Shown: positions 8,735 to 17,920, counted from the first letter of the stretch. The stretch is 64,000 nucleotides of DNA from Cryobacterium melibiosiphilum (GCF_003602235.1 NZ_QZVS01000083.1:1-64000), one strand, 5' to 3'. The notes: generated by a model not told the origin, from the sequence alone. Made by a program: numbers and translations.

Positions 8735-9847
8735 CTAGTCCGTGGGAGCTTTCTTGCGCCAGCGGATTCCGGCGGAGATGAAGCCGTCGAGGTCACCATT
8801 GAACACGTTGGTCGGGTTGTTGACCTCGTGGTTCGTGCGGAGGTCCTTGACCATCTGGTACGGCGCCAACACATAGCTGCGCATCTGGTCACCCCAGCTG
8901 GCGGTGATGTTACCGGCGAGTTCCTTCTTTGTCGCGGCTTCCTTCTCGCGCTCGAGCAGCAGCAGTCGGGACTGCAAAACGCGCATCGCCGCCGCGCGGT
9001 TTTGGATCTGGCTTTTCTCGTTCTGGCAGCTCACCACGGTGCCGGTGGGCAGGTGGGTGATGCGCACGGCGGAGTCGGTCGTGTTGACGGACTGGCCGCC
9101 GGGTCCGCTCGACCGGAAGACATCGACGCGAATGTCCCCGTCGGGCACCTCGATCGACTCGGTCTGCTCGATCAGCGGCACGACCTCGACCGCGGCGAAG
9201 GAGGTCTGGCGTTTACCGGCGGAGTTGAACGGGCTCATCCGCACGAGGCGGTGAGTGCCGGCCTCCACGCTCAGCGTGCCAAACGCGTAGGGCGCGTCGA
9301 ACTCGACGATGGCGGACTTGATGCCCGCCTCCTCTGCGTAGCTGATGTCGAGCACGCTCGTGCGGTAGTCGTGCTGTTCGGCCCAGCGCAGGTACATGCG
9401 CAGCAGCATCTCGGCGAAGTCCGCCGCGTCGACACCGCCCGCTCCGGCGCGAATGGTGATGACGGCGTTGCGCTCGTCGAATTCACCGTTGAGCAGGGTC
9501 TGCACCTCGAGCTCGCCGAGGAGTTTCTGCAGGCTCGCCAGCTCGATCGTGGCCTCGTCGGCGGAATCCTGGTCGCCGTGGCCCTCGTTGGCCATCTCCA
9601 CGAGAAGTTCGAGGTCGTCGAGGCGGGTCTCGATGCTCTCCATGCGCGCGAGGGCGCTCTGGCGGTGGCTGAGGTCGCTGGTCACCTTCTGCGCGTGCTC
9701 GGTGTCGTCCCACAGGTCGGGCTCCCCCGCCTGCTCGCTCAGCTCGGCGATGTCGGCCCGCAGGCGTTCGACATCGACGACCGAACGGATGTCGCCAAAG
9801 GTGGTCCGCAGTGCGGCGATCTGCTCCGAAAAATCCAGGTCAATCAT
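8735..9847 (-). CDS. prfB: peptide chain release factor 2
   Basis: 370 residues from ATG 9847 ([14 protein letters not shown]); the frame is open further upstream but that part is antisense to the transporter gene. RF2 terminates translation at UGA and UAA. The codon-recognition motif SPF ([15 protein letters not shown]) and the catalytic GGQ ([18 protein letters not shown]) are present, with the coiled N-terminal domain before them. The gene reads through without the programmed +1 frameshift known from E. coli prfB. ftsE begins about 90 bases downstream. Translation may be leaderless: TAGGCT (9856-9861) ends 8 bases before the ATG. Confidence 0.97.
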   Translation of the reverse strand: MIDLDFSEQIAALRTTFGDIRSVVDVERLRADIAELSEQAGEPDLWDDTEHAQKVTSDLSHRQSALARMESIETRLDDLELLVEMANEGHGDQDSADEATIELASLQKLLGELEVQTLLNGEFDERNAVITIRAGAGGVDAADFAEMLLRMYLRWAEQHDYRTSVLDISYAEEAGIKSAIVEFDAPYAFGTLSVEAGTHRLVRMSPFNSAGKRQTSFAAVEVVPLIEQTESIEVPDGDIRVDVFRSSGPGGQSVNTTDSAVRITHLPTGTVVSCQNEKSQIQNRAAAMRVLQSRLLLLEREKEAATKKELAGNITASWGDQMRSYVLAPYQMVKDLRTNHEVNNPTNVFNGDLDGFISAGIRWRKKAPTD

Positions 9848-9929
9848 GTCGACCCAGCCTACCGGGCGCGGCCGCCCACCCGCGCGGGTCGCACAGTGCG
9901 GTCCTGACACTGGCGTAGCATCGAAATCT
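9848..9929. promoter_or_regulatory. divergent prfB / MFS promoter region
   Basis: Only 82 bases separate two opposite start codons. Leftward, TAGGCT (9856-9861, minus strand) lies 8 bases before the prfB ATG. Rightward, TAGCAT (9916-9921) lies 8 bases before the transporter ATG at 9930. Neither gene has a good Shine-Dalgarno sequence, so both mRNAs may be leaderless. Confidence 0.4.
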
Positions 9930-11189
9930 ATGAGCCCTCCGGAGTCTGCGCGCGAGCCGGAGCGCCCGTTCAGTCTTCGATCGGTCGCCCTCGTCGCTTT
10001 CCTGCCGACGCTGCTGTTCTCCATCGGGGAGGGCGCGATCATTCCGCTGATTCCCCTGGTGGCCGACGACCTCGGCGCCACGCTCGCCTTGGCCGGCTTT
10101 ATCGCGGCGATGATCATGGTCGGCGAATTGATCGGTGACATTCCGAGCGGTTGGGTCGTGTCCCGGATCGGCGAGCGTAACGCCATGATCTGGTCGTCGG
10201 CCCTGACGGTCGGCGCCGTGCTGATCTGCCTGAGCGCCCAGAATCCCTGGGTGCTCGGCGTCGGCATCTTCCTGATCGGGGTGGCGACCGCGGTGTTCTC
10301 ACTCGCCCGGCATGCCTTCATGACGGTCTATGTTCCGCTGGTCTATCGCGCCCGAGCGCTGTCCACCCTCGGCGGGGTCTTTCGGGCGGGCTGGTTCATC
10401 GGCCCGCTGCTGTCGGCCGGCCTGATCTACCTGACCGGAAGCACCCAGTCCGTGTTCTGGATGTTCATCGTCTGCAGCGCCGCCGCGGCCACGGTGCTGC
10501 TCCTGCTGCCTGACCCGTCGAGCACCTTCGCGCGACCCTCCCGGTCAGAACCTGCGGACCCGGTGGCGGAGGCATCCGCCCAGGCCAGCGGCCTCTTCCA
10601 GACGATCTGGAGCCACCGCGGCGTTCTGACCCGGCTCGGCACCGGCACGGCCCTGGTCGGCGCGATGCGGGCCAGCCGCACGGTCATCCTGCCGCTCTGG
10701 GCGGTCAGTATCGGCATCAGCGCTCCCGAGACCGCGCTCATCATCGGCATCGCCGGCGGCATCGACTTCGCCCTGTTCTACGCGAGCGGCCAGATCATGG
10801 ACCGCTTCGGCCGAATCTGGACCGCCGTGCCCTCGCTGATCGGCCTCGGCGCCGGCCATCTGGTGCTCGCCACGACTCACGACCTTGCGAGCAACGTGGA
10901 GTGGTTCATCGCCGTCGCCATGTTCCTCGCCCTGGCCAATGGAATCGGCAGCGGCCTGATCATGACCCTCGGTGCCGACCTGGCTCCCCGGCACGACCCT
11001 GCCCAGTTCCTCGGCGCCTGGCGCTTCACCGCCGATTTCGGCAGTGCCCTGGCTCCGCTCGGCGTCGCCGGCATCACGGCCCTCGCCTCGCTCTCGCTGG
11101 CCAGCGGCGTGATGGGCGTGCTCGGCCTGTGCGGCGCCGTGATCCTCGGTCGGTATATCCCGCGCTACGCTCCGCACCCACGCCGCTGA
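9930..11189 (+). CDS. major facilitator superfamily transporter
   Basis: 419 residues from ATG 9930 ([15 protein letters not shown]), with about twelve hydrophobic segments in two halves of six. The loop between TM2 and TM3 is [16 protein letters not shown], the MFS motif A equivalent (G-x3-D-R-x-G-x-R type), and a matching [14 protein letters not shown] loop lies in the second half. A cytoplasmic linker of ~45 polar residues separates the halves. The type resembles drug/metabolite efflux MFS proteins; no substrate can be named. It is transcribed away from prfB; the F420-type enzyme follows after 43 bases on the same strand. Confidence 0.85.
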   Translation: MSPPESAREPERPFSLRSVALVAFLPTLLFSIGEGAIIPLIPLVADDLGATLALAGFIAAMIMVGELIGDIPSGWVVSRIGERNAMIWSSALTVGAVLICLSAQNPWVLGVGIFLIGVATAVFSLARHAFMTVYVPLVYRARALSTLGGVFRAGWFIGPLLSAGLIYLTGSTQSVFWMFIVCSAAAATVLLLLPDPSSTFARPSRSEPADPVAEASAQASGLFQTIWSHRGVLTRLGTGTALVGAMRASRTVILPLWAVSIGISAPETALIIGIAGGIDFALFYASGQIMDRFGRIWTAVPSLIGLGAGHLVLATTHDLASNVEWFIAVAMFLALANGIGSGLIMTLGADLAPRHDPAQFLGAWRFTADFGSALAPLGVAGITALASLSLASGVMGVLGLCGAVILGRYIPRYAPHPRR

Positions 11190-11232
11190 GCCGGTCGGGA
11201 ATACTCACGACCCCGCAATGGTTCCCGCGTGT

Positions 11233-11703
11233 ATGCCCCTCATCGGAGAATACGAAGCCAGCTCTGCCCAGTGGGTGCGCGACCAGGTCGACCTGTATGA
11301 AACATCCGGCGGCACGCAGGGCACCACGCTGCGCGACATGCCCGTGATCGTGCTGACCACCCTCGGCGTCAAGAGCGGCAAACTGCGCAAGGCCCCGCTG
11401 ATGCGCGTCGAACACGACGGCGTCTACGCCGCGGTGGCGTCCCTCGGCGGCGCCCCGAAAAACCCGGTCTGGTACGCGAACGTGATCGCGCATCCGCTGG
11501 TTGAGTTGCAGGACGGCACTCGCAAGTGGGATATGCGCGCCCGCGAAGTCACCGGCGATGAAAAAGCCGTGTGGTGGGAGCGTTCCGTCGCTGCGTTCCC
11601 CGACTACGCGGACTACCAGGTCAAGACCGACCGGGAGATTCCGGTGTTCGTGCTCGAGCCCGTGGCCGAGCTTCCCGTTACCACGACCACTCCCGCCGCC
11701 TAA
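11233..11703 (+). CDS. F420-dependent nitroreductase-fold (DDN family) oxidoreductase
   Basis: 156 residues from ATG 11233 ([19 protein letters not shown]), the start typical for this family; an ATG 15 bases earlier is also in frame. The split-barrel sequence includes [66 protein letters not shown] and [17 protein letters not shown], all characteristic of deazaflavin (F420) dependent nitroreductase family proteins. These use coenzyme F420H2 to reduce various small molecules; the native substrate is usually unknown. It is followed after 2 bases by a pentapeptide-repeat gene, so the two are probably cotranscribed. Confidence 0.85.
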   Translation: MPLIGEYEASSAQWVRDQVDLYETSGGTQGTTLRDMPVIVLTTLGVKSGKLRKAPLMRVEHDGVYAAVASLGGAPKNPVWYANVIAHPLVELQDGTRKWDMRAREVTGDEKAVWWERSVAAFPDYADYQVKTDREIPVFVLEPVAELPVTTTTPAA

Positions 11704-11705
11704 GC

Positions 11706-12374
11706 GTGGCCCGCCCGCGCCCGACGACCGGCATCCGCTCACCCCTGATCGACCCGATCAGGCTGCACGGCATCACCGACAGCGACGGCGCAGCGCTCGG
11801 GCGCGGCGACGGATGCGAAGCGCTGCGCTTCACCGGCGTCAGCCTCGGCGAGCGCGACCTGACGGGTGCGACGTTTGAGGAGTGCGAGTTCGTCGGCGTC
11901 GACCTGCATGATGCGGCCCTGCGCGGTATCACCGTGTCGGAGAGCATTTTCACCGATCTGCATGCGCCCGTGTTCAGTGCGCCCCGCTCGACCTGGCGTG
12001 ATGTGCGCCTCGACCATGCGCGGATCGGCTCGATGGAGGCGTACGAGGCCACCCTGCGATCGGTGCACATCGACGGATCGAAGCTCGACTTCGTCAACCT
12101 GCGCAACGCGACACTGACCGACGTTCTGCTCTCGAACTGCATCATCGATGAGCTCGATCTCGGCAGCGCGACCCTGCAGCGGGTCGAGCTGCAGAACTGC
12201 CGCATCGGCACCCTCGATGTCACCGGTGCGCGCTGCACCGATGTCGACCTGCGTTCGAGCGAGTTCAGTGCCATCCACGGCCTCGAGGGGCTGCGCGGCG
12301 CCACGATCGACGACGCGCAGCTCGCCCTGCTCGCGCCCCTGCTGGCCGCGCACCTCGGCATCCGTGTCGAATAG
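11706..12374 (+). CDS. pentapeptide-repeat protein
   Basis: 222 residues from GTG 11706, two bases after the preceding stop codon. From residue ~40 the sequence is built of pentapeptides of the A(D/N)LxX type: RDLTGATFEECEFVGVDLHDAALRG, LDFVNLRNATLTDVLLSNCIID, LDLGSATLQRVELQNCRIGTLD. Such repeats fold as a right-handed quadrilateral beta-helix. Known members include gyrase-protecting DNA mimics and many proteins of unknown role; nothing here points to one. The frame extends upstream but only over the neighbouring gene. Confidence 0.8.
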   Translation: MARPRPTTGIRSPLIDPIRLHGITDSDGAALGRGDGCEALRFTGVSLGERDLTGATFEECEFVGVDLHDAALRGITVSESIFTDLHAPVFSAPRSTWRDVRLDHARIGSMEAYEATLRSVHIDGSKLDFVNLRNATLTDVLLSNCIIDELDLGSATLQRVELQNCRIGTLDVTGARCTDVDLRSSEFSAIHGLEGLRGATIDDAQLALLAPLLAAHLGIRVE

Positions 12375-12403
12375 CACCCGCACGAGAGAGCGCGGCGCAG
12401 GGC

Positions 12404-12658
12404 CTACGTATTATCGAGCGGGATGAAACGATATTCGCTCGTCAGGTGCTCACGTTCACACACCCCGCAGTAGAGCACACCGGAACTCTGCATGGCCGCG
12501 ACGCGGGGCGAGCACTGGATGACTTTGGGCCCGCAGCACGGAGAGATCACCATGAACCCGCCGGACTCTGCCGGATCGTGCCCGCTGAGTCCGCGTTCGT
12601 GGTGCACTCCCTCGCAGGGGAGCACGGAGTCAAAATCAAGCAGCGAAACGCTGCGCAT
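12404..12658 (-). CDS. small Cys-rich (zinc-ribbon-like) hypothetical protein
   Basis: 84 residues from ATG 12658 (MRSVSLLDFDSVLPCEG); longer in-frame starts exist at ATG 12676 and TTG 12691. It has five Cys plus His: CEGVHHERGL, SPCCGPKVIQC, LYCGVCEREH. The spacing suggests a metal-binding zinc-ribbon-like fold, but I do not recognise a characterised family. The start is supported by TTGACC (12691-12686), 16 bases, TAATCC, 5 bases, ATG, which would give a leaderless mRNA. It stands alone, convergent with the pentapeptide-repeat gene. Role unknown. Confidence 0.6.
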   Translation of the reverse strand: MRSVSLLDFDSVLPCEGVHHERGLSGHDPAESGGFMVISPCCGPKVIQCSPRVAAMQSSGVLYCGVCEREHLTSEYRFIPLDNT

Positions 12659-12844
12659 GTCCAGGATTACGTCCATGAGTATCACGGTCAATCACAATGG
12701 GTGAAACAGTGCCGCGAAAAAACTGGGGCACACGGTGGCGGCCACACCGTATGGACAGGTTCCCAAACCGAACCACGTTCGATTCAATTCACAATTCCTG
12801 ACAGGCCCAACCCGGGGTAGCGGATGGGCCGTGAAATAAAAAAT

Positions 12845-12865
12845 GCCTCCTACAGAGTAGGAGGC
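12845..12865 (-). terminator. bidirectional Rho-independent terminator of the tad operon
   Basis: Stem GCCTCCTAC / GTAGGAGGC (9 bp) with a three-base AGA loop. Read leftward it is followed by ATTTTTTATTT; read rightward by TTTCTTT. It lies 100 bases past the last tad gene, the expected place. The rest of the gap 12659-12964 holds no other recognisable element. Confidence 0.85.
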
Positions 12866-12964
12866 TTTCTTTGTCGACTACGAGTTGAGAATAGTCTACA
12901 CGCAATCCCGACAATTACTCAGAATAAGTCAGAACTTCTGAAATGTCCAGATCTGAAGTTCGGC

Positions 12965-13444
12965 TCAGCGGCCGCCGAACGCGGCCCGCGCGTCGGCGGT
13001 GACGACGAGGGCAATGCCGGTCGGCAGCACCAGGGACACCACCGGCGGGCGCCACGAGGCTGTCAGGGTCACACTCGCGCCGATATTGTCCACGGCGACT
13101 GCCCGGCTGACGCCGAAGCCCTCGAAACCGTCGTGCGGTGCCAGCGCCAGGTAGCGATCGACGGCGGCGGACACCGTCGCAGAATCGAGGTGGGGCACCG
13201 GAGTGCCCGACGTGGTGTCGAGCGTGAACGCCTCCGAGGCCGCGAGGGCGGCACCGTCGGCGAGCGTGAACAGCCGCTTGCGTTCGAGATACAGCGAGGT
13301 GGCCGCGACGACAATCAGGATGAGCGTGGTGGCCAGGAACCCGTAGAAGATGGTCAGCAGCAGCGTCGAGCCGTCTTCGCCGTGATCGGTGCGGTCGCTC
13401 GGGTCGGTGCGGTCGCTCGGGTCGGGCGTTTCGGCGGCACTCAC
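12965..13444 (-). CDS. TadG-like secreted/membrane protein of Tad pilus locus
   Basis: 159 residues. The N-terminus is a DRTDPSDRTD repeat, followed by one membrane segment (LLLTIFYGFLATTLILIVVAA, about 27-47) and an extracellular part with RKRLFTLADGAALAASEAF, the pattern after the membrane helix in TadE/TadG-type pseudopilins and the Rv3654c-like proteins. Last gene of the tad operon; its start overlaps the preceding TadE gene by 4 bases. It is probably a minor subunit or assembly factor. Confidence 0.75.
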   Translation of the reverse strand: MSAAETPDPSDRTDPSDRTDHGEDGSTLLLTIFYGFLATTLILIVVAATSLYLERKRLFTLADGAALAASEAFTLDTTSGTPVPHLDSATVSAAVDRYLALAPHDGFEGFGVSRAVAVDNIGASVTLTASWRPPVVSLVLPTGIALVVTADARAAFGGR

Positions 13445-13929
13445 AGGTCCTCCCGAAACCGCGACACGATCTGGGTGGCCGTTCCCTGCAGTGGAATACT
13501 CGCCGCGCCGCGCAGGGACAACACATCGGGGATCAGCGGCAGCGCGACGCTCAGGCTCACGGTCACCGTGACCCCCGACTCACGGGTGAGGCACCCGTCG
13601 GCGCCGCCGGTGCAGGCGACCCGCACCGTGGCATCCGTTGCCTTCAGTCCGTAGTCCGCCAGCCCGAATTCCACGGCCCGGGTGGCGCGCTCGACCGCGA
13701 CGGTTTCAGTGGGTGCCTGAACATAGACGCGCGCGGCCTGCCGGGCGGCGCCTTCGACCGCCAGGGCCCCGGCCTGCACTACGGACAGCGAGACGACGAG
13801 GTAGACCAGCGGCACCAGCAGCAGGAATCCGGCCGTGAGAAACTCGAGCGCGGCCGACCCGGTCTCGCCCTTTCCGCGGCCCCGGCCCCACCATCGACTC
13901 GCGCTACTCCAGTTCTTCGAGCGCTCCAT
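13441..13929 (-). CDS. TadE-like pseudopilin (second)
   Basis: 162 residues. Basic N-terminus, then GSAALEFLTAGFLLLVPLVYLVVSLSVVQ: a Glu five residues into the hydrophobic helix is the TadE/pilin signature. An AVEGAARQAARVY stretch follows, also typical. The extracellular part contains one Cys pair (VACTGGADGC) that may form a disulfide. The 3' end overlaps the TadG-like gene by 4 bases, and the 5' end overlaps the first TadE gene by 26 bases. Confidence 0.8.
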   Translation of the reverse strand: MERSKNWSSASRWWGRGRGKGETGSAALEFLTAGFLLLVPLVYLVVSLSVVQAGALAVEGAARQAARVYVQAPTETVAVERATRAVEFGLADYGLKATDATVRVACTGGADGCLTRESGVTVTVSLSVALPLIPDVLSLRGAASIPLQGTATQIVSRFREDL

Positions 13930-14335
13930 GCCCGGTCACCTCGAACCCATGTTGAGGTCCGAGCAGCCCGAGAATCGGCAACGGCGCACGCACGCGCACC
14001 GCCACGGTTGAGACGCCGCTCACGCTCTCGAGGCTCGCCGTGACGTCAACGGTGAAGCGCTCGCCCAGCGCGGACCCGATCAAATCACGGGTACGCAGGC
14101 TGCCGTCCCCCGGCGTGTTTCCGGCGAGCGCCGCGAAGCGGGCGCCCTCGGCCGCCGCGTCGAGAACCGTATTGCGAATGTGGAGGGCGAGGGCCAGCTG
14201 CATCACCGACAGGGTGAGCAGCGTCAGCAGCGAGACCACCATGACGAACTCGGCGACGGCCGAGCCGCCGTCGGCGGGGTTCCCGCAACGCAGGTCTTGC
14301 CGCCACCCCGCGCGCAACATCCGTGGCACCATCAT
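13904..14335 (-). CDS. TadE-like pseudopilin (first)
   Basis: 143 residues from ATG 14335, chosen because it lies 5 bases after the stop of the Flp-like gene; the frame is open 25 codons further. GGSAVAEFVMVVSLLTLLTLSVMQLALALH carries the Glu-containing TadE helix, followed by IRNTVLDAAAEGARFAALAG. TadE proteins are minor pseudopilins of Flp/Tad-type pili. The C-terminus runs into the next TadE gene. Confidence 0.8.
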   Translation of the reverse strand: MMVPRMLRAGWRQDLRCGNPADGGSAVAEFVMVVSLLTLLTLSVMQLALALHIRNTVLDAAAEGARFAALAGNTPGDGSLRTRDLIGSALGERFTVDVTASLESVSGVSTVAVRVRAPLPILGLLGPQHGFEVTGHGALEELE

Positions 14336-14340
14336 CGCTG

Positions 14341-14556
14341 TTAGAACGCGCTCACGCGGTCGATCGCCTGTTGAAAGACGCCGCTGAGCGCGGGGCCGGC
14401 GAGCCCCCAAATGATGAGCACGAGGCCCGCTGTCATCAGCGTGATCAGCACCCAGCCCGGCACGTCACCGCGCTCTTCGGCCCAGCGCGGACGACGTCGG
14501 CTGCCCGGCAGCCGGCACCACAGCGACAGGAAGTACTGGTGGAGAACGGTGAACAT
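14341..14556 (-). CDS. small Flp-pilin-like membrane protein
   Basis: 71 residues: a charged N-terminal half (RRRPRWAEERGDVPG) and one hydrophobic helix (WVLITLMTAGLVLIIWGLAG) followed by PALSGVFQQAIDRVSAF. Its size, place after tadC and before the TadE genes, and the single helix fit the Flp-type major subunit slot of actinobacterial tad operons (DUF4244-like). The usual Flp processing motif is not obvious, and no prepilin peptidase gene is visible nearby. Confidence 0.7.
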   Translation of the reverse strand: MFTVLHQYFLSLWCRLPGSRRRPRWAEERGDVPGWVLITLMTAGLVLIIWGLAGPALSGVFQQAIDRVSAF

Positions 14557-14613
14557 GGGTTGCCTGCTTTCGGATCGGGCCTGAAACTCGGACTGGAGCG
14601 GGAACTGGGCGTA

Positions 14614-15552
14614 CTAGAAACCGGTCTGCAGAACAACCAGCCCGGGAAAAATCGCGAACAGAACGGTCATGGGCAGGATCAGAAAAACTACGGGAACCAG
14701 CATGGCGACCTCCTTCTTGCCCGCCGTTTCAAGCAGGTCGCGCTTGGCCTGCTCGCGGGCATCCTGCGCCTGGGCGCGCAGCACCTCGGCGATCGGCGAA
14801 CCCCGGTCGAGGGCGCCGGTGACCTGGTCAGTGAACCGGGTCACTGCGGGCAGGTCGAGTCGGCGAGCCATCGATGCGAGGGCAGCGGCAAGCGGCACCC
14901 CCGCGTGCACGTCGGTGACGACACCGCCGAGCTCGCGCGCGAGCTCTCCGGAGCTCGACGTTGCCACGCGCCGAATCGAGTCGAGGATCCCCTCCCCCGC
15001 TGAGAGGGAGAGCGTGAGGAATTCGAGCACCGTGGGCAGTTCGCTGGACATCCGGGCCAGCCGCCTGGTGGCCGCCCGCTGCAGCAGGGCCTCCCGGCCG
15101 AGTGCCCCGCCGAGTCCGGCGAGCAGCGGGGCTACCAGCTGCAGCGGCACGGGTAGCGACCGTGCCGCCGGTGCGACCAGCACGACTACCGCGCCAGCGG
15201 CGAAGGCCCCGAGCGCCCAGACCAGCTGCCGAAACCGGAATTCATCACTGGTGAGGGTCAGGCCGGCCTGCCGCAGCCGACGTTCGATGGCATCCGCGCC
15301 GCCCAGGATGCGGGCCAACAGTCGCGTGAGGGAGCCCAGCATCGGCGCTGCGAGGCTGCCGAGCACCGGAACCGGGTCGAGGGTTTTACGTCCGACGAAC
15401 GCCCGGGCCGCGCTGGACACATCGAGGATGTACGGCGCCACGCGGTCGATGAGTCGGGGGCGGCTGAGCCGGGGCGTGAGGCTGACGAGCGACCACAGTC
15501 CGACGCCGAGGCCCGTACCGCAGAGCACCGCCCAGCCGAGGGCCGCCGTCAC
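14614..15552 (-). CDS. tadC: TadC-like pilus assembly membrane protein
   Basis: 312 residues from GTG 15552, where GTGA overlaps the tadB stop; another GTG lies three codons upstream. It is a type II secretion F-domain protein: cytoplasmic helical domain FLTLSLSAGEGILDSIRRVATSSSGELARELG...LDLPAVTRFTDQVTGALDRGSPIAEVLRAQAQDAREQAKRDLLETAGKKEVAMLVPVVFLILP shortened here to its signature parts AGEG, ALDRGSPIAEVL and KKEVAMLVP. Flanking hydrophobic segments are at residues ~4-22, ~110-160 and the C-terminus. With TadB it forms the inner-membrane platform of the Tad machine. Confidence 0.85.
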   Translation of the reverse strand: MTAALGWAVLCGTGLGVGLWSLVSLTPRLSRPRLIDRVAPYILDVSSAARAFVGRKTLDPVPVLGSLAAPMLGSLTRLLARILGGADAIERRLRQAGLTLTSDEFRFRQLVWALGAFAAGAVVVLVAPAARSLPVPLQLVAPLLAGLGGALGREALLQRAATRRLARMSSELPTVLEFLTLSLSAGEGILDSIRRVATSSSGELARELGGVVTDVHAGVPLAAALASMARRLDLPAVTRFTDQVTGALDRGSPIAEVLRAQAQDAREQAKRDLLETAGKKEVAMLVPVVFLILPMTVLFAIFPGLVVLQTGF

Positions 15553-16445
15553 CGGAACCACCGCTGTTCCTCGGGCAGACGACCGAGGTGGATCATGACC
15601 CGGTAGGCCACGATCGAGACGACCAGTCCGCCGGCGATCACCACCGTTCCCGTGGGCGTGTTGTACGCGAACGCCGCTTCCGGGCGCGAGGCGAGCAGCA
15701 CGAGGATCAGCCACGGCGCCGCGACGCCCAGTCTGGCCGCATTGACGATCCACGATTGCCGGCCTTCGACCTCAGAGCGGATGGCCGCGTCCTGGCGCAG
15801 CCAGGCGGCCAGGCTCCGCAGCACGACGGTCAGGTCGCTGCCGCCGACTTCCCGCGCCATTCGGAGCGTTTCACAGATGCGATCCGCGATCGGATCGGCG
15901 AGGGTCTCCTTCAGTTCCGTCACACCGTGCGCGAAATTTCCCGTCGCCCGGTACTCGCGCTCGAAGGCGGCGAAGGCCGCTCTGGTGGCGATCGGGCCGG
16001 CGTGCGACAGACTGCTCACGCTGTCAGGCAGGGCGAGACCCGATCGCAGTGCCGAGACGAGGTGGTCGACGACATCCGGCCACACCGTGCGGTTCGCCCG
16101 GCGCCGGGCACGAGCCCGCGAGGCCACGATCAGCCACGGCCCGGCGGCGCTGGCGGCGCCCCCGACCAGGGTGAGGGCGGCCACGCCCAACAGGCCCTGA
16201 ACCAGTCCCGCGCCGGCGAGGCCGAGCACCATCGAGACGGCGAGGAAAGCCGGCACCGGTACGGTGCCGAGGCCGGCCTGGGCGAGCAGGGTGCGCATCC
16301 GCTGCCCGGAACCGCGTCGGCCCGGATCGGCGGTCATCGGGGCAGGCCACAGGAACGGTGCCAGCACCAGCACCAGGCCTGCTCCCAACACCCCACCGAG
16401 CCCGGCGCCGGCGAGCAGCACGCCCCCGACCATGCCGGCGATCAT
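15549..16445 (-). CDS. tadB: TadB-like pilus assembly membrane protein
   Basis: 298 residues from ATG 16445 (MIAGMVGGVLLAGAG), where ATGA overlaps the tadA stop. Four hydrophobic segments: two near the N-terminus, two near the C-terminus, around a cytoplasmic F-domain (VVDHLVSALRSGLALPDSV, LKETLADPIADRICETLRMA, GGSDLTVVLRSLAAWLRQD). It is the tandem partner of TadC, as in other actinobacterial tad loci. The frame is open upstream, but only antisense or out of frame to tadA. Confidence 0.87.
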   Translation of the reverse strand: MIAGMVGGVLLAGAGLGGVLGAGLVLVLAPFLWPAPMTADPGRRGSGQRMRTLLAQAGLGTVPVPAFLAVSMVLGLAGAGLVQGLLGVAALTLVGGAASAAGPWLIVASRARARRRANRTVWPDVVDHLVSALRSGLALPDSVSSLSHAGPIATRAAFAAFEREYRATGNFAHGVTELKETLADPIADRICETLRMAREVGGSDLTVVLRSLAAWLRQDAAIRSEVEGRQSWIVNAARLGVAAPWLILVLLASRPEAAFAYNTPTGTVVIAGGLVVSIVAYRVMIHLGRLPEEQRWFR

Positions 16446-17674
16446 GCGGCTCCCGGACCGAGCACGATCGCCGGGTCGAGGCCTGCCGCTCGAAACTTGG
16501 CCAGTTTCGTCGGGTAGCCGCCGGTGGCTGTGAGGCGCCCGTCCGGTGAGAGGAAGATCGGGCTCGCCTCGATGAGGGCACCGCTGAGTCGGCCACTCGG
16601 CGCGATGATCTCCGATACCCGGCGAAAACCGTGACGGTCCAGCTCGCAGTGCACCACGATGTCGATGCACCCGGCAACGGTCGGCAGCACGAAGGCCGAG
16701 TCGATGTTGCGCCCAGCCAGCAGCGGCAGCGTCGACAGCTTGGCCAGGGCGTCCCGGGCGCTGTTGGCGTGGATCGAGCACATCCCGGGCAAGCCGCTGT
16801 TCAGAGCAATGAGCAGGTCGAGGCTTTCGGCCTCCCGCACCTCCCCCACGATCAGGCGGTCCGGGCGCATCCGCAAGGCCTCCTTGATCAGGCGTCGCAG
16901 GGTGATCTCGCCGGTGCCCTCGAGGCTGGGTTGGCGGCACTGCATCGCGACCACGTCGCGCGCCGTGAGGTTCAGCTCGAACGTCTCCTCGACCGTGACG
17001 ATGCGGTCGCGGGCCCGGGTGGCCGACAGCAGCGCGTTCAGCAGGGTGGTCTTGCCGGTCTGGGTGGCGCCGGAGACGAGAATGTTCTGCCCGGCGAGCA
17101 CGCACATCCGGAGGAATTCGGCCGCCTGCGGTGTCAGCGAGCCGAGCTCCACGAGCTGGTTCAGGTCCCGGATGCGCCGGGTGAACTTGCGTATGTTGAC
17201 CGCCACAAAATGCTTCGTGATATCCGGGATGACCACGTGCAGCCGCGACCCGTCGGGAAGGGTGGCGTCCACGAACGGCGACGAGAGGTCGACGCGGCGG
17301 CCGGAGGCCTGCAGCATCCGCTCGACGAGGTCACGCATCTCCTGCTCGGTGAATGTCATCGCGGTGAGTTCGGCGATCCCGTCTCGGGCGACGAACACGC
17401 GATCGGGCCCGTTGATCCAGATTTCCTCGATGTCGGGGTCGTCGAGCAGCGGCTGCAGCGGCCCGAAGCCGGTCAGGGAGGCGACGATCTCGCGAGCGGC
17501 CTGATGCTCGTCGCGGATGAGGGCACCGTGGCCCCCCAGCGCGCGCTCGCTGTAGCGGCGCAGCTCATCGCGCACATACTGCTCGGCCAGCCCCCGATCG
17601 GCGGCCAGGTCCACTCCCTCACGGCGCACGCGCAGGCGAACTTGCTCGGTAATTTCGCGCACGGCCTCGGTCAT
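16442..17674 (-). CDS. tadA: TadA/CpaF secretion ATPase
   Basis: 410 residues from ATG 17674 (MTEAVREITEQVR); an ATG six codons earlier (17692) is possible. It is a type II/IV secretion ATPase that powers Tad pilus assembly. Visible elements: N-terminal domain LTGFGPLQPLLDDPDIEEIWINGP, Walker A SGATQTGKTTLLNAL, Asp box VTVEETFELNL, Walker B RPDRLIVGEVREAESLDLL, and the His box CSIHANSARDAL. It heads the operon tadA-tadB-tadC-flp-tadE-tadE-tadG. No CpaE/Ssd-type gene lies upstream; a 324-base gap and an unrelated operon follow. Confidence 0.93.
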   Translation of the reverse strand: MTEAVREITEQVRLRVRREGVDLAADRGLAEQYVRDELRRYSERALGGHGALIRDEHQAAREIVASLTGFGPLQPLLDDPDIEEIWINGPDRVFVARDGIAELTAMTFTEQEMRDLVERMLQASGRRVDLSSPFVDATLPDGSRLHVVIPDITKHFVAVNIRKFTRRIRDLNQLVELGSLTPQAAEFLRMCVLAGQNILVSGATQTGKTTLLNALLSATRARDRIVTVEETFELNLTARDVVAMQCRQPSLEGTGEITLRRLIKEALRMRPDRLIVGEVREAESLDLLIALNSGLPGMCSIHANSARDALAKLSTLPLLAGRNIDSAFVLPTVAGCIDIVVHCELDRHGFRRVSEIIAPSGRLSGALIEASPIFLSPDGRLTATGGYPTKLAKFRAAGLDPAIVLGPGAA

Positions 17675-17920
17675 GACTGCATGATGCAGCATTCCGACCG
17701 TCAGTGGGAAAGTTCTCCACAGGCAATATTTCGCGGGTCTCTTTATCGCGAACTCGTATAGCCACAGGGACAGTGCCCCTCAATGAGGACTTGTCAGCAC
17801 TCGACCATGCTCACCGACCATCGAGCACGCCGAGCCGACTTCCCCCGTGCCGACCTCTCCCTGGCAGCCGACCTCGGCACCGGAGATCGGGCGCATCCTC
17901 TGCTGATCGGCGCCTGCACG
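17675..17920. other. intergenic, presumed tadA promoter region
   Basis: Holds no convincing coding sequence. The part next to tadA contains CAATATTTCGCG and TTTATCGCG, an AT-richer stretch near 17720-17760 where a leftward promoter is likely, but no clear -35/-10 pair can be fixed. Confidence 0.3.

Noticed and set aside
8735..10321. A leftward frame of 528 codons through prfB
   Set aside because: The part beyond 9847 is antisense to the MFS transporter and has no RF2 similarity; RF2 starts at 9847.
14614..15753. Longer TadC start at 15753
   Set aside because: Codons before 15552 lie over tadB and have no membrane-protein character; the GTGA overlap marks the start.
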